Assembly (NCBI RefSeq): GCF_000406165.1
Contig: NZ_CM001977.1
Coordinates: forward strand, 3,988,280-4,052,279
Reading direction: 5' to 3'
From: Dickeya zeae NCPPB 2538
GTDB lineage: Bacteria > Pseudomonadota > Gammaproteobacteria > Enterobacterales > Enterobacteriaceae
Length of the DNA: 64,000 nucleotides
A model generated the notes under the pieces. The model was not told the DNA's origin. It made no database searches and worked only from the letters and a program-made list of their open reading frames with translations. The number at the start of each line of letters is the position of its first letter. Position 1 is the stretch's first letter. This document shows positions 42,722-50,844 of this stretch, one piece after another. The position numbers were made by a program, and so were the translations under genes.

Positions 42722-43738
42722 TCAGGCACCCACCGGCAGTGCGACGTTCTCCAGATAACGGCGACATAACCGCACGGTGTGGTCGCTCCAGTCGGTTCCC
42801 AAACTGATCGCCTGCTCCGTCTGACTATGCGATCCCGCCCAGGCCATTAACTGAATGCGCCGCTGGATCAGCAACGAGGGGATCACCGCCCGGTCCGCCT
42901 CGCCCAGTGGGCAAATTTTCTGGTAACCGTCTAGCCAGCCTTCCACCCATGACGGTGCGCTGGGGTGATGCTCCACAAAGCTGATTGCCGCTGCCAGATC
43001 GTGCAGATACCAGCTAAAGCCGCAATCATCAAAGTCGATCACCCGGGTTTCGCCGTTTTGCAGCAACAGGTTAGTCAGCCGTAAATCCGCGTGGATCAAC
43101 CCATAACGCTGGCGATCCTTACCGTAGTGGGTCAGCGCCTGCTGCACCTGTGCCAGCGTTTCTTCGATGACGCCGTGATCCGTCGCCTTCAGGTTGGGCG
43201 CATCCTGCCAGCGCCCCCAGTGCCCTTGTGGCCCGACCATGGTGTCATGGTCCCAAACCAGACGACGAAAACCGGTGGGGCGCTCCCAACGACGGCTGTG
43301 TTGATGCAAACGGGCGGTGATCATCCCCAGTTGTTCAAAAGCGGCGGCGTCAACCTCGGTGGTCGGCATCTCACCGTCAATCCAATGGAACAGCACCACA
43401 TTGCGTACCGTACCATCGCTCATCGTCACGGTTTGCACGGCTTCGCCATCCAACCCGTTCAGGGCCTGCGGCACGGTAATACCTTCTTCACGCAACGCGT
43501 CCAGCCAGGCCAGTTCACCGGCGATGTCCTCACGCTGATGATAGCCGGGACGGTGAATACGCATCGCGTAGCGTTTACCACCGGCATTCAGCCGATAGGT
43601 GGCGTTTTCCGAACGACACAACAGGCTGAGCTGCCCCTGTTGCGCTGATGGGTAACGTTGCATAGCCAGTGCGGCCAACTGGTCCAGCGTGGTGTTATCA
43701 AGGGTATCGTACTGTTCTGCCATATCCTGCTCTGCCAT
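42722..43738 (-). CDS. APH-family small-molecule kinase (amino-alcohol kinase candidate)
   Basis: A 338-residue protein of the aminoglycoside/homoserine-type phosphotransferase family (COG2334-like). Catalytic GLIHADLRLTNLLL (HxDxxxxN) and VIDFDDCGFSWYLHDLA (metal-binding DFD) are intact, and YAMRIHRPGYH resembles the N-lobe Lys region. Relatives phosphorylate hydroxylysine, homoserine or ethanolamine-like compounds. The neighbouring permease is of the ethanolamine type, so an amino alcohol is a plausible substrate, but this is inference. Starts at 43738 (MAEQDMAEQY) or 43723 are both possible; the open frame runs to 43930. Confidence 0.8.
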   Translation of the reverse strand: MAEQDMAEQYDTLDNTTLDQLAALAMQRYPSAQQGQLSLLCRSENATYRLNAGGKRYAMRIHRPGYHQREDIAGELAWLDALREEGITVPQALNGLDGEAVQTVTMSDGTVRNVVLFHWIDGEMPTTEVDAAAFEQLGMITARLHQHSRRWERPTGFRRLVWDHDTMVGPQGHWGRWQDAPNLKATDHGVIEETLAQVQQALTHYGKDRQRYGLIHADLRLTNLLLQNGETRVIDFDDCGFSWYLHDLAAAISFVEHHPSAPSWVEGWLDGYQKICPLGEADRAVIPSLLIQRRIQLMAWAGSHSQTEQAISLGTDWSDHTVRLCRRYLENVALPVGA

Positions 43739-44107
43739 AGGGGTTATCTCATCCAAAGAGGGCCAAACCGGTGGTGTCCAGCGGACAGGGCACCGCCTGA
43801 CTATCAGAATGAGATCACTCCCGCGATGATGCTTGACGTCACAGTGCCGCAAATTGACCTTGCACGACACCGCCCCGCCGAACCCTCCCGGTTTGACCGT
43901 AGAGCGCAAAAATCTACGGGCAGAGGTCAAGTCGCCGACGAACCCCAGGCGGCATTATCGAAAGCGTACCACCCTGCCGGACATATCTGGCGCAGTACGC
44001 AACCGTACCGCTTTCTGACACGGTGATTTTTATAACCACATGATTTTTATACACAGAGGTGATGAAAAGCCGCTATTTTCATCCCACGACGTGTAGGGGA
44101 GACCGTC
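43739..44107. other. Divergent regulatory region between kinase and permease genes
   Basis: The 369-nt gap holds the 5' region of both divergent genes. The left part (43739-43930) is open in the kinase frame but has no recognisable coding sequence. The right part is A/T-rich and has the two 17-bp direct repeats at 44024-44057. No convincing -35/-10 pair was found. Confidence 0.5.
44024..44057 (+). repeat. Two 17-bp direct repeats before the permease
   Basis: TGATTTTTATAACCACA (44024-44040) and TGATTTTTATACACAGA (44041-44057) share their first 11 bases and follow at a 17-bp period, 50 nt before the permease ATG. AraC-type activators usually bind such direct repeats, so they are candidate operators of the adjacent regulator. 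Confidence 0.55.
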
Positions 44108-45490
44108 ATGACAATGCAGCTAAAACCCACGCAGTTAAAACCCACCCTGGGTACGCTTCATCTGTGGGGGATTGCCGTCGGCCTGGTGATTTCCGGCGAG
44201 TATTTCGGCTGGAGTTACGGCTGGGGTGTGGCGGGAACGCTAGGCTTTCTCGTCACCACCTTGATTATCGCCGCCATGTACACCTGCTTTATTTTTAGCT
44301 TCACCGAACTGACCACCGCCATTCCTCATGCTGGCGGCCCCTTTGCTTATAGCCGTCGCGCCTTTGGCGAAACCGGTGGCCTGATTGCCGGTATGGCGAC
44401 CCTGATCGAGTTCGTGTTTGCCCCGCCGTCGATCGCGATGGCTATCGGCGCTTATCTCAATGTGCAGTATCCGTCGTTGGATCCGCGCTACGCCGCCACC
44501 GGCGCCTACCTTATCTTTATGACACTGAATATTTTGGGCGTGAAACTGGCGGCGATGTTTGAACTGTTCGTCACCGTGCTGGCGGTCATCGAATTACTGG
44601 TGTTCATGGGGGTGGTCGCGCCCGGTTTCAGCATCAGCCACTTCGTCGCCAACGGCTGGGCCGGTAGTAGTGATTTCGGTAGCCCGGCCATTTCCGGCAT
44701 CTTCGCCGCCATTCCCTTTGCTATCTGGTTCTTTCTGGCGATTGAAGGTGCGGCGATGGCGGCGGAAGAAGCCAAAGACCCGCAACGCACCATTCCTAAA
44801 GCCTACATCAGCGGTATTATCACGCTGGTGGTGCTGGCGCTCGGCGTCATGGTGATGGCAGGCGGTGTGGGTGACTGGCGTACGCTGTCCAACATCAACG
44901 ACCCGTTGCCGCAGGCGATGAAAGCCGTAGTGGGATCAAACTCGGGCTGGATGCACATGCTGGTGTGGATCGGTCTGTTCGGGTTAATCGCCAGCTTCCA
45001 CGGCATTATCCTCGGGTATTCGCGTCAATTCTTCGCGCTGGCCCGGGCAGGTTATTTACCTGCCGGACTGGCTAAGCTATCCCGCTTCCAGACACCGCAC
45101 CGCGCTATTCTGACTGGCGGCGTGATTGGCATCGCCACCATCTTTAGCGATAGCTGGATCAACCTGCAGGGAATGACGCTGACCGCCGCGATGATCACGA
45201 TGGCAGTGTTCGGGGCCAACGTGATGTACATGATGAGTATGCTGAGCCTGTTTCGTTTACGCCGCAGCGAACCGGAGCTGCATCGTACCTTCCTGGCACC
45301 GGGTTATCCGGTCATCCCGGCTATCGCACTGGCGCTGTCGGTGGTGTGCCTCATCGCGATGCTGTGGTTCAACCCGGTCATTGGCGGCCTGTTTATTGTG
45401 CTGATGCTGATGGGTTACAGCTATTTCCTGATGACCCGCGCCCAGCGAGACAATGCTCCTCAGGACGCCATGCTGGTAGGGAAAGAGTAA
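44108..45490 (+). CDS. Ethanolamine-type APC permease
   Basis: A 460-residue inner-membrane transporter of the APC superfamily, with about 12 hydrophobic segments. The start LGTLHLWGIAVGLVISGEYF, the GWSYGW loop, and LTTAIPHAGGPFAYSRRAFG match the Eat (ethanolamine permease) family. The start ATG at 44108 has AGGGGAG 6 nt upstream. Codons 4-13 are a tandem duplication (QLKPT QLKPT; 44117-44146). It is divergent from the APH kinase, and the product is likely to take up ethanolamine or a related amino alcohol. Confidence 0.88.
   Translation: MTMQLKPTQLKPTLGTLHLWGIAVGLVISGEYFGWSYGWGVAGTLGFLVTTLIIAAMYTCFIFSFTELTTAIPHAGGPFAYSRRAFGETGGLIAGMATLIEFVFAPPSIAMAIGAYLNVQYPSLDPRYAATGAYLIFMTLNILGVKLAAMFELFVTVLAVIELLVFMGVVAPGFSISHFVANGWAGSSDFGSPAISGIFAAIPFAIWFFLAIEGAAMAAEEAKDPQRTIPKAYISGIITLVVLALGVMVMAGGVGDWRTLSNINDPLPQAMKAVVGSNSGWMHMLVWIGLFGLIASFHGIILGYSRQFFALARAGYLPAGLAKLSRFQTPHRAILTGGVIGIATIFSDSWINLQGMTLTAAMITMAVFGANVMYMMSMLSLFRLRRSEPELHRTFLAPGYPVIPAIALALSVVCLIAMLWFNPVIGGLFIVLMLMGYSYFLMTRAQRDNAPQDAMLVGKE
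44117..44146 (+). repeat. 15-bp tandem duplication in the permease N terminus
   Basis: CAGCTAAAACCCACG (44117-44131) is directly followed by CAGTTAAAACCCACC (44132-44146), giving QLKPT twice. The repeat is in frame, before the first membrane segment. Confidence 0.9.
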
Positions 45491-45512
45491 TCCGCCTTTC
45501 TCACCGGAATGG

Positions 45513-45557
45513 TTCAACACCATCTTATTCAACGCTATATGATTCAACGCCTCCCTC
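45513..45557 (+). repeat. Three imperfect 15-bp repeats
   Basis: TTCAAC recurs at 45513, 45528 and 45543 at an exact 15-nt period; the units are TTCAACACCATCTTA, TTCAACGCTATATGA and TTCAACGCCTCCCTC. The third copy runs into the hairpin at 45546. Confidence 0.65.
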
Positions 45558-45567
45558 GGGAGGCGTT
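45546..45567 (+). terminator. Hairpin after the permease gene
   Basis: AACGCCTCCC (45546-45555) pairs with GGGAGGCGTT (45558-45567). It lies 55 nt after the permease stop. No T-run follows, so it may be a weak terminator or an mRNA-stability structure. Confidence 0.5.
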
Positions 45568-45950
45568 GCACTGTAAAGCGACAACTGCGCAACCTGTAAA
45601 CAAGCATTACAACGCATCCCCTGCCCGGTACTACCACACCGCGTCCCTATCCCCGCTCTTTTTTTGCCAGAACGCTCATTCGGCGAAACAAAAACGAAAC
45701 ATTAGTGAAACAGATAGCAAACACGGCCATTTTTCCATGCTTCCTCACCGGTAATACATAAATAATATTTATATTTATTGCCAACAACTCCTTACAAGTC
45801 ACCCGCAGAGAAAGTGAGCTGCTGTTATAAAAATACAGGATGTCTGACTGCGACGAGATAGCACTGCATCGGCCTACATCACGAGCAGGCCATTGCGAAT
45901 GGTATCCGATGACATGATGACATCACATTTAACTTAGCAAGGAGTCGCTC

Positions 45951-47201
45951 ATGAATGCATTAACACGTCGAAACTTTATGGCGTTCACCGTTGGCGGAAC
46001 CGTGGCACTGGCCGCCGGGAAACTACACGCACAAGATAACGCCATTCCATGGACTGGGAACGGCCTGGGAGGGAACGACCCCGGCCCGCAAAACCGGCAG
46101 CGGCAAATGCAGAACCCCGATCTGGTCAACCCGCCATTAACCGATAACGGGACTTTACCCAATCTGCGTTTTTCTTTTAGCGACGCCCATATACGCAAAG
46201 GCAGCGGCGGCTGGACACGTCAGGTAACGCAACGCGAGCTGGGTATCTCCACCACCATCGCCGGTGTGGATATGCGCCTCAACGCAGGTAGCATCCGCGA
46301 GCTACACTGGCACAAAGAAGGTGAATGGGCCTACATGCTGTATGGTAACGCTCGAATTACCGCCATCGACGCTGAAGGACGTTGGTTTGTTGATGATCTG
46401 GGCGTCGGCGACCTGTGGTATTTTCCACCGGGTGTACCACACTCGATTCAGGGCCTGGGGCCTGATGGCTGTGAGTTCCTGTTAGCCTTTGACAGCGGTA
46501 ACTTCGATGAAGACAGTACCTTTTTGCTGAGTGACTGGTTTAAACATATACCGCCGGACGTGCTGGCGAAGAATTTCGGCGTACCGGTGGAGACCTTCAG
46601 CCACCTGCCCAGCCCATCCGACGAGTACATTTTTGCCGCGCCGGTACCGGGAAATATCGACAAGGGCGCGTTTGGCGGCGCAGGTCAGGTCGTCAACCCA
46701 TTCAGCCACCGTATGCTGGCGCAGGCCCCCATCAAGACCAAGGGCGGTACCGTGCGTATTACCGACTCGTCGGTGTTCAAGGTATCCAAAACGATCGCGG
46801 CAGCACTGGTAGAACTGGAGCCCGGCGCCATGCGAGAACTGCACTGGCATCCGAATAATGACGAGTGGCAATACTATCTTGAAGGAGAAGGGCGGATGGG
46901 AGTGTTTGCCTCATCCGGGCAGGCGCGCACCTTCGATTTTCGTGCAGGTGATGTCGGCTACGTCCCCTTCGCGATGGGGCATTACGTGGAAAATACCGGC
47001 ACGACGCCACTGCGTTTTCTGGAGTTGTTTAAGAGCGACCACTATGCGGATATCTCGCTCAATCAATGGCTGGCACTGACGCCACCGGCTCTGGTGGAAC
47101 AGCATCTGCACCTGAACAACGCCTTCATGCAGTCATTACAAAAAAGCAAAACACCGATTGTGCCGGACTACCCGGCAACAAAGACGGGCACCAAACGCTA
47201 A
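45951..47201 (+). CDS. Tat-exported bicupin, oxalate-decarboxylase-like
   Basis: A 416-residue two-cupin protein of the oxalate decarboxylase/oxidase family. The N terminus MNALTRRNFMAFTVGGTVAL is a twin-arginine signal peptide (cleavage near LHA-QDN), so the enzyme should be folded before export to the periplasm. Each cupin carries the Mn ligands: RELHWHKEGEWAYML, then HSIQG, and RELHWHPNNDEWQYYLEGEG, then GHYVENTG. The lid in SGNFDEDSTFLLSDW has Glu where B. subtilis OxdC has its catalytic lid Glu162 (SENST), which favours decarboxylase over oxidase. Substrate oxalate is inferred. AAGGAG precedes the ATG. Confidence 0.85.
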   Translation: MNALTRRNFMAFTVGGTVALAAGKLHAQDNAIPWTGNGLGGNDPGPQNRQRQMQNPDLVNPPLTDNGTLPNLRFSFSDAHIRKGSGGWTRQVTQRELGISTTIAGVDMRLNAGSIRELHWHKEGEWAYMLYGNARITAIDAEGRWFVDDLGVGDLWYFPPGVPHSIQGLGPDGCEFLLAFDSGNFDEDSTFLLSDWFKHIPPDVLAKNFGVPVETFSHLPSPSDEYIFAAPVPGNIDKGAFGGAGQVVNPFSHRMLAQAPIKTKGGTVRITDSSVFKVSKTIAAALVELEPGAMRELHWHPNNDEWQYYLEGEGRMGVFASSGQARTFDFRAGDVGYVPFAMGHYVENTGTTPLRFLELFKSDHYADISLNQWLALTPPALVEQHLHLNNAFMQSLQKSKTPIVPDYPATKTGTKR

Positions 47202-47276
47202 CGCATTCGACAGCGCCACCACAACCGCCAGACGGCGGCAGGGAAAAATCCCCCTCCACCCACGAGGGGAAATAGC

Positions 47277-47306
47277 AAAAAAAAAGCCGCGTTCACACGC
47301 GGCTTT
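47277..47306 (-). terminator. slyD terminator
   Basis: AAAGCCGCG (47283-47291) pairs with CGCGGCTTT (47298-47306) around a 6-nt loop, with nine T on the minus strand (47285-47277). It lies just after the slyD stop and faces the convergent cupin gene. Confidence 0.9.
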
Positions 47307-47324
47307 CTCTGAAACAGGGAAATA

Positions 47325-47936
47325 TCAGTGCTGGCAACCGCAACCGCCGTGGCCGCCGCAACCGCCTTTACCCTTTTCATGGTCATGATCGTGATCATGG
47401 CCGTGGCCACCGCAGCAACCGTCGTGATCATGGTCGTGACCACCACAGCAGCCTTCGTGATCATGGTCGTGCGCACCGTGCACATGGCCGTGGGCCAGTT
47501 CTTCTTCCGTAGCTTCACGGATAGCAACCACTTCCACGTTGAATTTCAGGTTCTGGCCTGCCAGCATGTGGTTACCGTCAACCACAACGTGGTCATCCTG
47601 CACCTCGGTAATTTCTACCGGTACCGGACCCTGATCGGTATCAGCCAGGAAGCGCATACCAACCTGCAGCTCATCCACACCGACAAATACGTCTTTCGGT
47701 ACGCGCTGAACCAGATTGTCGTCGTATTCGCCGTAGGCATCGTTAGCACCGACGCTAACGTCAAAACGCTCGCCCACATCGCGGCCTTCCAGCGCTTTTT
47801 CCAAACCGGAAATCAGCGAACCGTGACCATGCAGATAGTCCAGCGGTGCGCTCACCGGAGACTCATCAACTAATACACCATCTTCTGTACGAACCTGATA
47901 AGCCAGGCTGACCACCAGGTCTTTTGCTACTTTCAT
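47325..47936 (-). CDS. slyD: FKBP-type peptidyl-prolyl isomerase and metallochaperone SlyD
   Basis: SlyD combines FKBP prolyl isomerase and insert-in-flap chaperone domains (about 1-150) with a metal-binding tail. Domain landmarks are LDYLHGHGSLISGLEKALEG, VGANDAYGEYDD and VVVDGNHMLAGQNLKF. The C-terminal 55 residues are rich in His, Cys, Asp and Gly, with CCGGHDHDHDGCCGGHGHDH, and deliver nickel to hydrogenase in E. coli. Length is 203. It is separated from slyX by an insertion of about 6 kb and precedes yheV, as in E. coli. Confidence 0.96.
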   Translation of the reverse strand: MKVAKDLVVSLAYQVRTEDGVLVDESPVSAPLDYLHGHGSLISGLEKALEGRDVGERFDVSVGANDAYGEYDDNLVQRVPKDVFVGVDELQVGMRFLADTDQGPVPVEITEVQDDHVVVDGNHMLAGQNLKFNVEVVAIREATEEELAHGHVHGAHDHDHEGCCGGHDHDHDGCCGGHGHDHDHDHEKGKGGCGGHGGCGCQH

Positions 47937-48084
47937 GATATCTCCTAGCGTTGGAAATCAATTTGCGCAAATTGTAGCGGAAAAACATCCCCATGTATTG
48001 CCCGGGATAAAAAACTGTCTGGAAGACCTGTTCCACCGGCGTACCGTGCATCGCCCACCGCCATTACAGCGGCTTTCAGCCTGA

Positions 48085-48279
48085 CTATTCCGGTCGAAAC
48101 AGGCCAATGATTTCACCGGCGGGCGGTGTGGCGGCCTTGGGTGGCGCTTCCGACTGGCTTTGCTGATACCCGCAGTGCACACACACCACGACCTCGTCAT
48201 CGCCTTCGCGTCCTACCGCCAGCGTATCCTGTGAATGACACTTCGGACACACCGCTCCGGCAATAAAGCGTTTACGCAT
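48085..48279 (-). CDS. yheV: YheV-family zinc-ribbon protein
   Basis: A 64-residue protein with one zinc ribbon, CPKCHSQDTL and CVHCGYQQ (two CxxC pairs), followed by a proline-rich tail ending IGLFRPE. The function is unknown. It lies between kefB and slyD, its normal place in enterobacteria. Confidence 0.92.
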   Translation of the reverse strand: MRKRFIAGAVCPKCHSQDTLAVGREGDDEVVVCVHCGYQQSQSEAPPKAATPPAGEIIGLFRPE

Positions 48280-48352
48280 AGTTGTTCTCCGACTCCTGGT
48301 TAATCAGGTCTGTATTCACTTACGACAGACAACTTGTACACCGTGTCCCTGC

Positions 48353-50167
48353 TTAATGGTCGTCGTGCTCATCCCAGTCATCCGGTCGACGCCGCTCACG
48401 CTGCATTTCTCGCTCAAAGATCTCCTCAAGCTCGCGGCGGGCCTCTTTGACGCGGGAAATCTGCGCCACATCGCTTTTATGCTGCGGCATCAGTTCACGC
48501 AGCATACGCATATCCAGCCGACGAAAATGTTGCTGTGCCCGGTACGCCTGATGGGGGTGCATACCGAGTGTAATCAGCGTTTTGCGCCCCAATTCCAGCG
48601 CACTCGAAAACGTTTCGCGGGTGAACAGGGTGACACCTGCCTGCAGCAGTTCATGCGCTTCCACACGCCCGCGGGCACGCGCCAGAATCTCCAGATGGGG
48701 GAAATGCTGCTGACACAAGTGCACAATTGTCATGGAGTGCTCTGGGTTCACACAGGTAATCACGATAGATTGCGCCTGATCCGCCCCGGCGGCACGCAGT
48801 AATTCGAGCTGAGTCGCGTCACCGTAATACACTTTATAGCCATAGGAGCGCATCAGTCGCACCGCGCTGATATCACGATCCAATACCGTGATGCGCATTT
48901 TGTTGGCCATTAATAAACGCGCGACAACCTGCCCAAAACGCCCGAACCCCACCACGATCACCTGAGGCCGGTCATTCTCAACATAATGCTTTTCATCCAC
49001 CTCTTCCTGATGGTTGAAGCGGCGCGATAACAGTTTGTCGATCAGCGTCATCAGCAGCGGCGTCAACATCATCGACAGGGTGACCGTCACCAGTAACAAC
49101 GGCAGTTGCGACCCTTTCAGTACCCGATACGTCGCCGCAGAAGAAAACAGCACGAAAGCAAATTCACCGCCCTGACTGAGCACACCGGCAAACTGCAGTC
49201 GTTCAGAGGAACGCAGCCCGTACATCCATGCCAGCAGGTACAAAATAATCCCTTTCACCACCACCAGAATCGCCACGCCCGTCAACACCATCAGGATATT
49301 GGCGTACAGTATCCCAAGGTTGAGCGACATGCCGACCGAGATGAAAAACAGCCCCAACAGCAACCCTTTGAATGGCTCGATGGCGATTTCCAGTTCATGG
49401 CGGTATTCGCTCTCCGCCAGCAACACACCGGCGATAAACGTGCCGAGCGCCATCGACAGGCCCAGCGCATCCATAAACAGCGCAGACCCCAGCACCAGCA
49501 ACAGCGCGGCGGCGGTGAATACCTCCCGCACGCCGGAGGCGGCGATAAACCGGAACAGCGGGCGCACCAGATAGCGGCCGCCAATCAGCATGCCGCCAAA
49601 TGCCACCACCTTCAGCACCACCTGTCGCCAGTCATCCAGTTCACCTTGTACCCCCGCCAGTACCGGGATCAGCGCTAACGCCGGGATAACCGCCAGGTCC
49701 TGAAACAGCAGCACGGAAAAGCCGAGCTGACCGGCCTCGTTACGGTGCATGCCTTTTTCCCGCATCAGCTGTAACGCGATAGCCGTAGAAGACATCGCCA
49801 GCCCAATGCCGCCGATCATCGCCGACTGCCAGGAAAACTGACTCAGATACAACACGCCACCCAATAGCGTCGCGCTCAGCAAGACCTGCGCCGCACCGGT
49901 GCCGAAGATAGACCGCCGCAGCCGCCACAATTTGGCCGGGTCCAGCTCCAGGCCAATGATAAACATCAGGAAGACCACACCCAGCTCGGAAAAATGCAGG
50001 ATGGCTTCCACATCACGGATGAATCCCAGCCCCCACGGGCCTATGGCGATACCGGCCAGCAAGTAGCCCAGCACCGCACCAATCCCCAGCCGTGCGGCAA
50101 TCGGCACCATCAACACGGCGACAAACAGGAACAACACCCCGGCGTTCAATAACGAAGACGTTTCCAT
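48353..50167 (-). CDS. kefB: Glutathione-regulated potassium-efflux antiporter KefB
   Basis: KefB is an inner-membrane K+/H+ antiporter kept closed by glutathione and opened by glutathione adducts, acidifying the cell to protect against electrophiles. The 604-residue protein has about 12 membrane segments (for example SELGVVFLMFIIGLELDP, FIAGVLLAESEYRHELE) and a C-terminal KTN/TrkA-N domain with VVGFGRFGQVVARLLMANK. The start METSSLLNAG at 50167 lies 3 nt after the kefG stop; the frame is open further upstream inside kefG. Confidence 0.96.
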   Translation of the reverse strand: METSSLLNAGVLFLFVAVLMVPIAARLGIGAVLGYLLAGIAIGPWGLGFIRDVEAILHFSELGVVFLMFIIGLELDPAKLWRLRRSIFGTGAAQVLLSATLLGGVLYLSQFSWQSAMIGGIGLAMSSTAIALQLMREKGMHRNEAGQLGFSVLLFQDLAVIPALALIPVLAGVQGELDDWRQVVLKVVAFGGMLIGGRYLVRPLFRFIAASGVREVFTAAALLLVLGSALFMDALGLSMALGTFIAGVLLAESEYRHELEIAIEPFKGLLLGLFFISVGMSLNLGILYANILMVLTGVAILVVVKGIILYLLAWMYGLRSSERLQFAGVLSQGGEFAFVLFSSAATYRVLKGSQLPLLLVTVTLSMMLTPLLMTLIDKLLSRRFNHQEEVDEKHYVENDRPQVIVVGFGRFGQVVARLLMANKMRITVLDRDISAVRLMRSYGYKVYYGDATQLELLRAAGADQAQSIVITCVNPEHSMTIVHLCQQHFPHLEILARARGRVEAHELLQAGVTLFTRETFSSALELGRKTLITLGMHPHQAYRAQQHFRRLDMRMLRELMPQHKSDVAQISRVKEARRELEEIFEREMQRERRRPDDWDEHDDH

Positions 50168-50169
50168 GT

Positions 50170-50724
50170 TTAGTAATCCCCATGGGGAAACGGTGACGCC
50201 AGCCAATCGCTGTAGGCTTTAGCGTGTTCCCGTAATACATCAGGCGGCAAACGCCGGGCCCAGTAAATCACCAGCGGCGATAACCAATTCATGTGGCACA
50301 TGGCTGCCGTCATCTCAAACGGCCGCAAGACTTCATCCATTGAGTAGCGGTTCACGCCCGACGCGCGGTAGGCATCTTGCGGCTCACCGGTCGTGACCAC
50401 CGAGCGCCAATATTTTCCAGCCAGCGCATTACCGCCGACCCCGTTAGCGAAGCCACGCGTCAGTACCCTGTCCAGCCACTCTTTCAGCAACGCCGGACAA
50501 CTGTAGGTATAAAGCGGGTGCTGGAACACAATCAGTTGGTGATCACGCAGCAACTGCTGCTCATGATGAATGTCGATAAAAAAATCAGGATAGTGTGCAT
50601 ACAGGTCGTGCACCGTGACATGCCCAAGTTGCCGGGCATAGTGCAGTAGCAGCTTATTCGCGACCGAATCCTGAGATTCCGGATGGGCAAACAGCAGCAA
50701 AATCTTTGGTGGCTGCGACATCAT
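50170..50724 (-). CDS. kefG: Ancillary quinone oxidoreductase KefG
   Basis: KefG is the flavodoxin-fold NAD(P)H:quinone oxidoreductase-like subunit that KefB needs for full activity. The 184-residue protein has ILLLFAHPESQDSVANKL, DLYAHYPDFFIDI and FQHPLYTYSCPALLKEWLD. GGAGG lies 3 nt before the ATG at 50724 and 6 nt before the ATG at 50721; E. coli has the equivalent of 50724. It is divergent from yheS. Confidence 0.95.
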   Translation of the reverse strand: MMSQPPKILLLFAHPESQDSVANKLLLHYARQLGHVTVHDLYAHYPDFFIDIHHEQQLLRDHQLIVFQHPLYTYSCPALLKEWLDRVLTRGFANGVGGNALAGKYWRSVVTTGEPQDAYRASGVNRYSMDEVLRPFEMTAAMCHMNWLSPLVIYWARRLPPDVLREHAKAYSDWLASPFPHGDY

Positions 50725-50844
50725 TCCCCTCCAGGGCGTCGTCATTGCAGGTATTTTCGGCTACCATGCGTAGTGCAATACAACAGGACACGGCAGTCCT
50801 GATACCCGATCGGTAATTTAACATATTTGAACATTTGGCGCGTT

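Larger units (their letters stand above)
45491..45950. other. Intergenic region between permease and cupin genes
   Basis: The 460-nt gap has no supported gene; an 81-codon open frame at 45509 has no recognisable protein features. It contains three 15-bp repeats and a hairpin near 45546 and then an A/T-rich stretch (about 45690-45840) that should hold the cupin promoter. AAGGAG lies shortly before the cupin ATG. Confidence 0.5.

Noticed and set aside
43739..43930. 64-residue N-terminal extension of the APH kinase
   Set aside because: The extra residues look like translated intergenic DNA; the APH domain begins after 43738.
45509..45754. 81-codon frame between permease and cupin genes
   Set aside because: It runs through tandem repeats and a hairpin, has low-complexity translation and no family resemblance.
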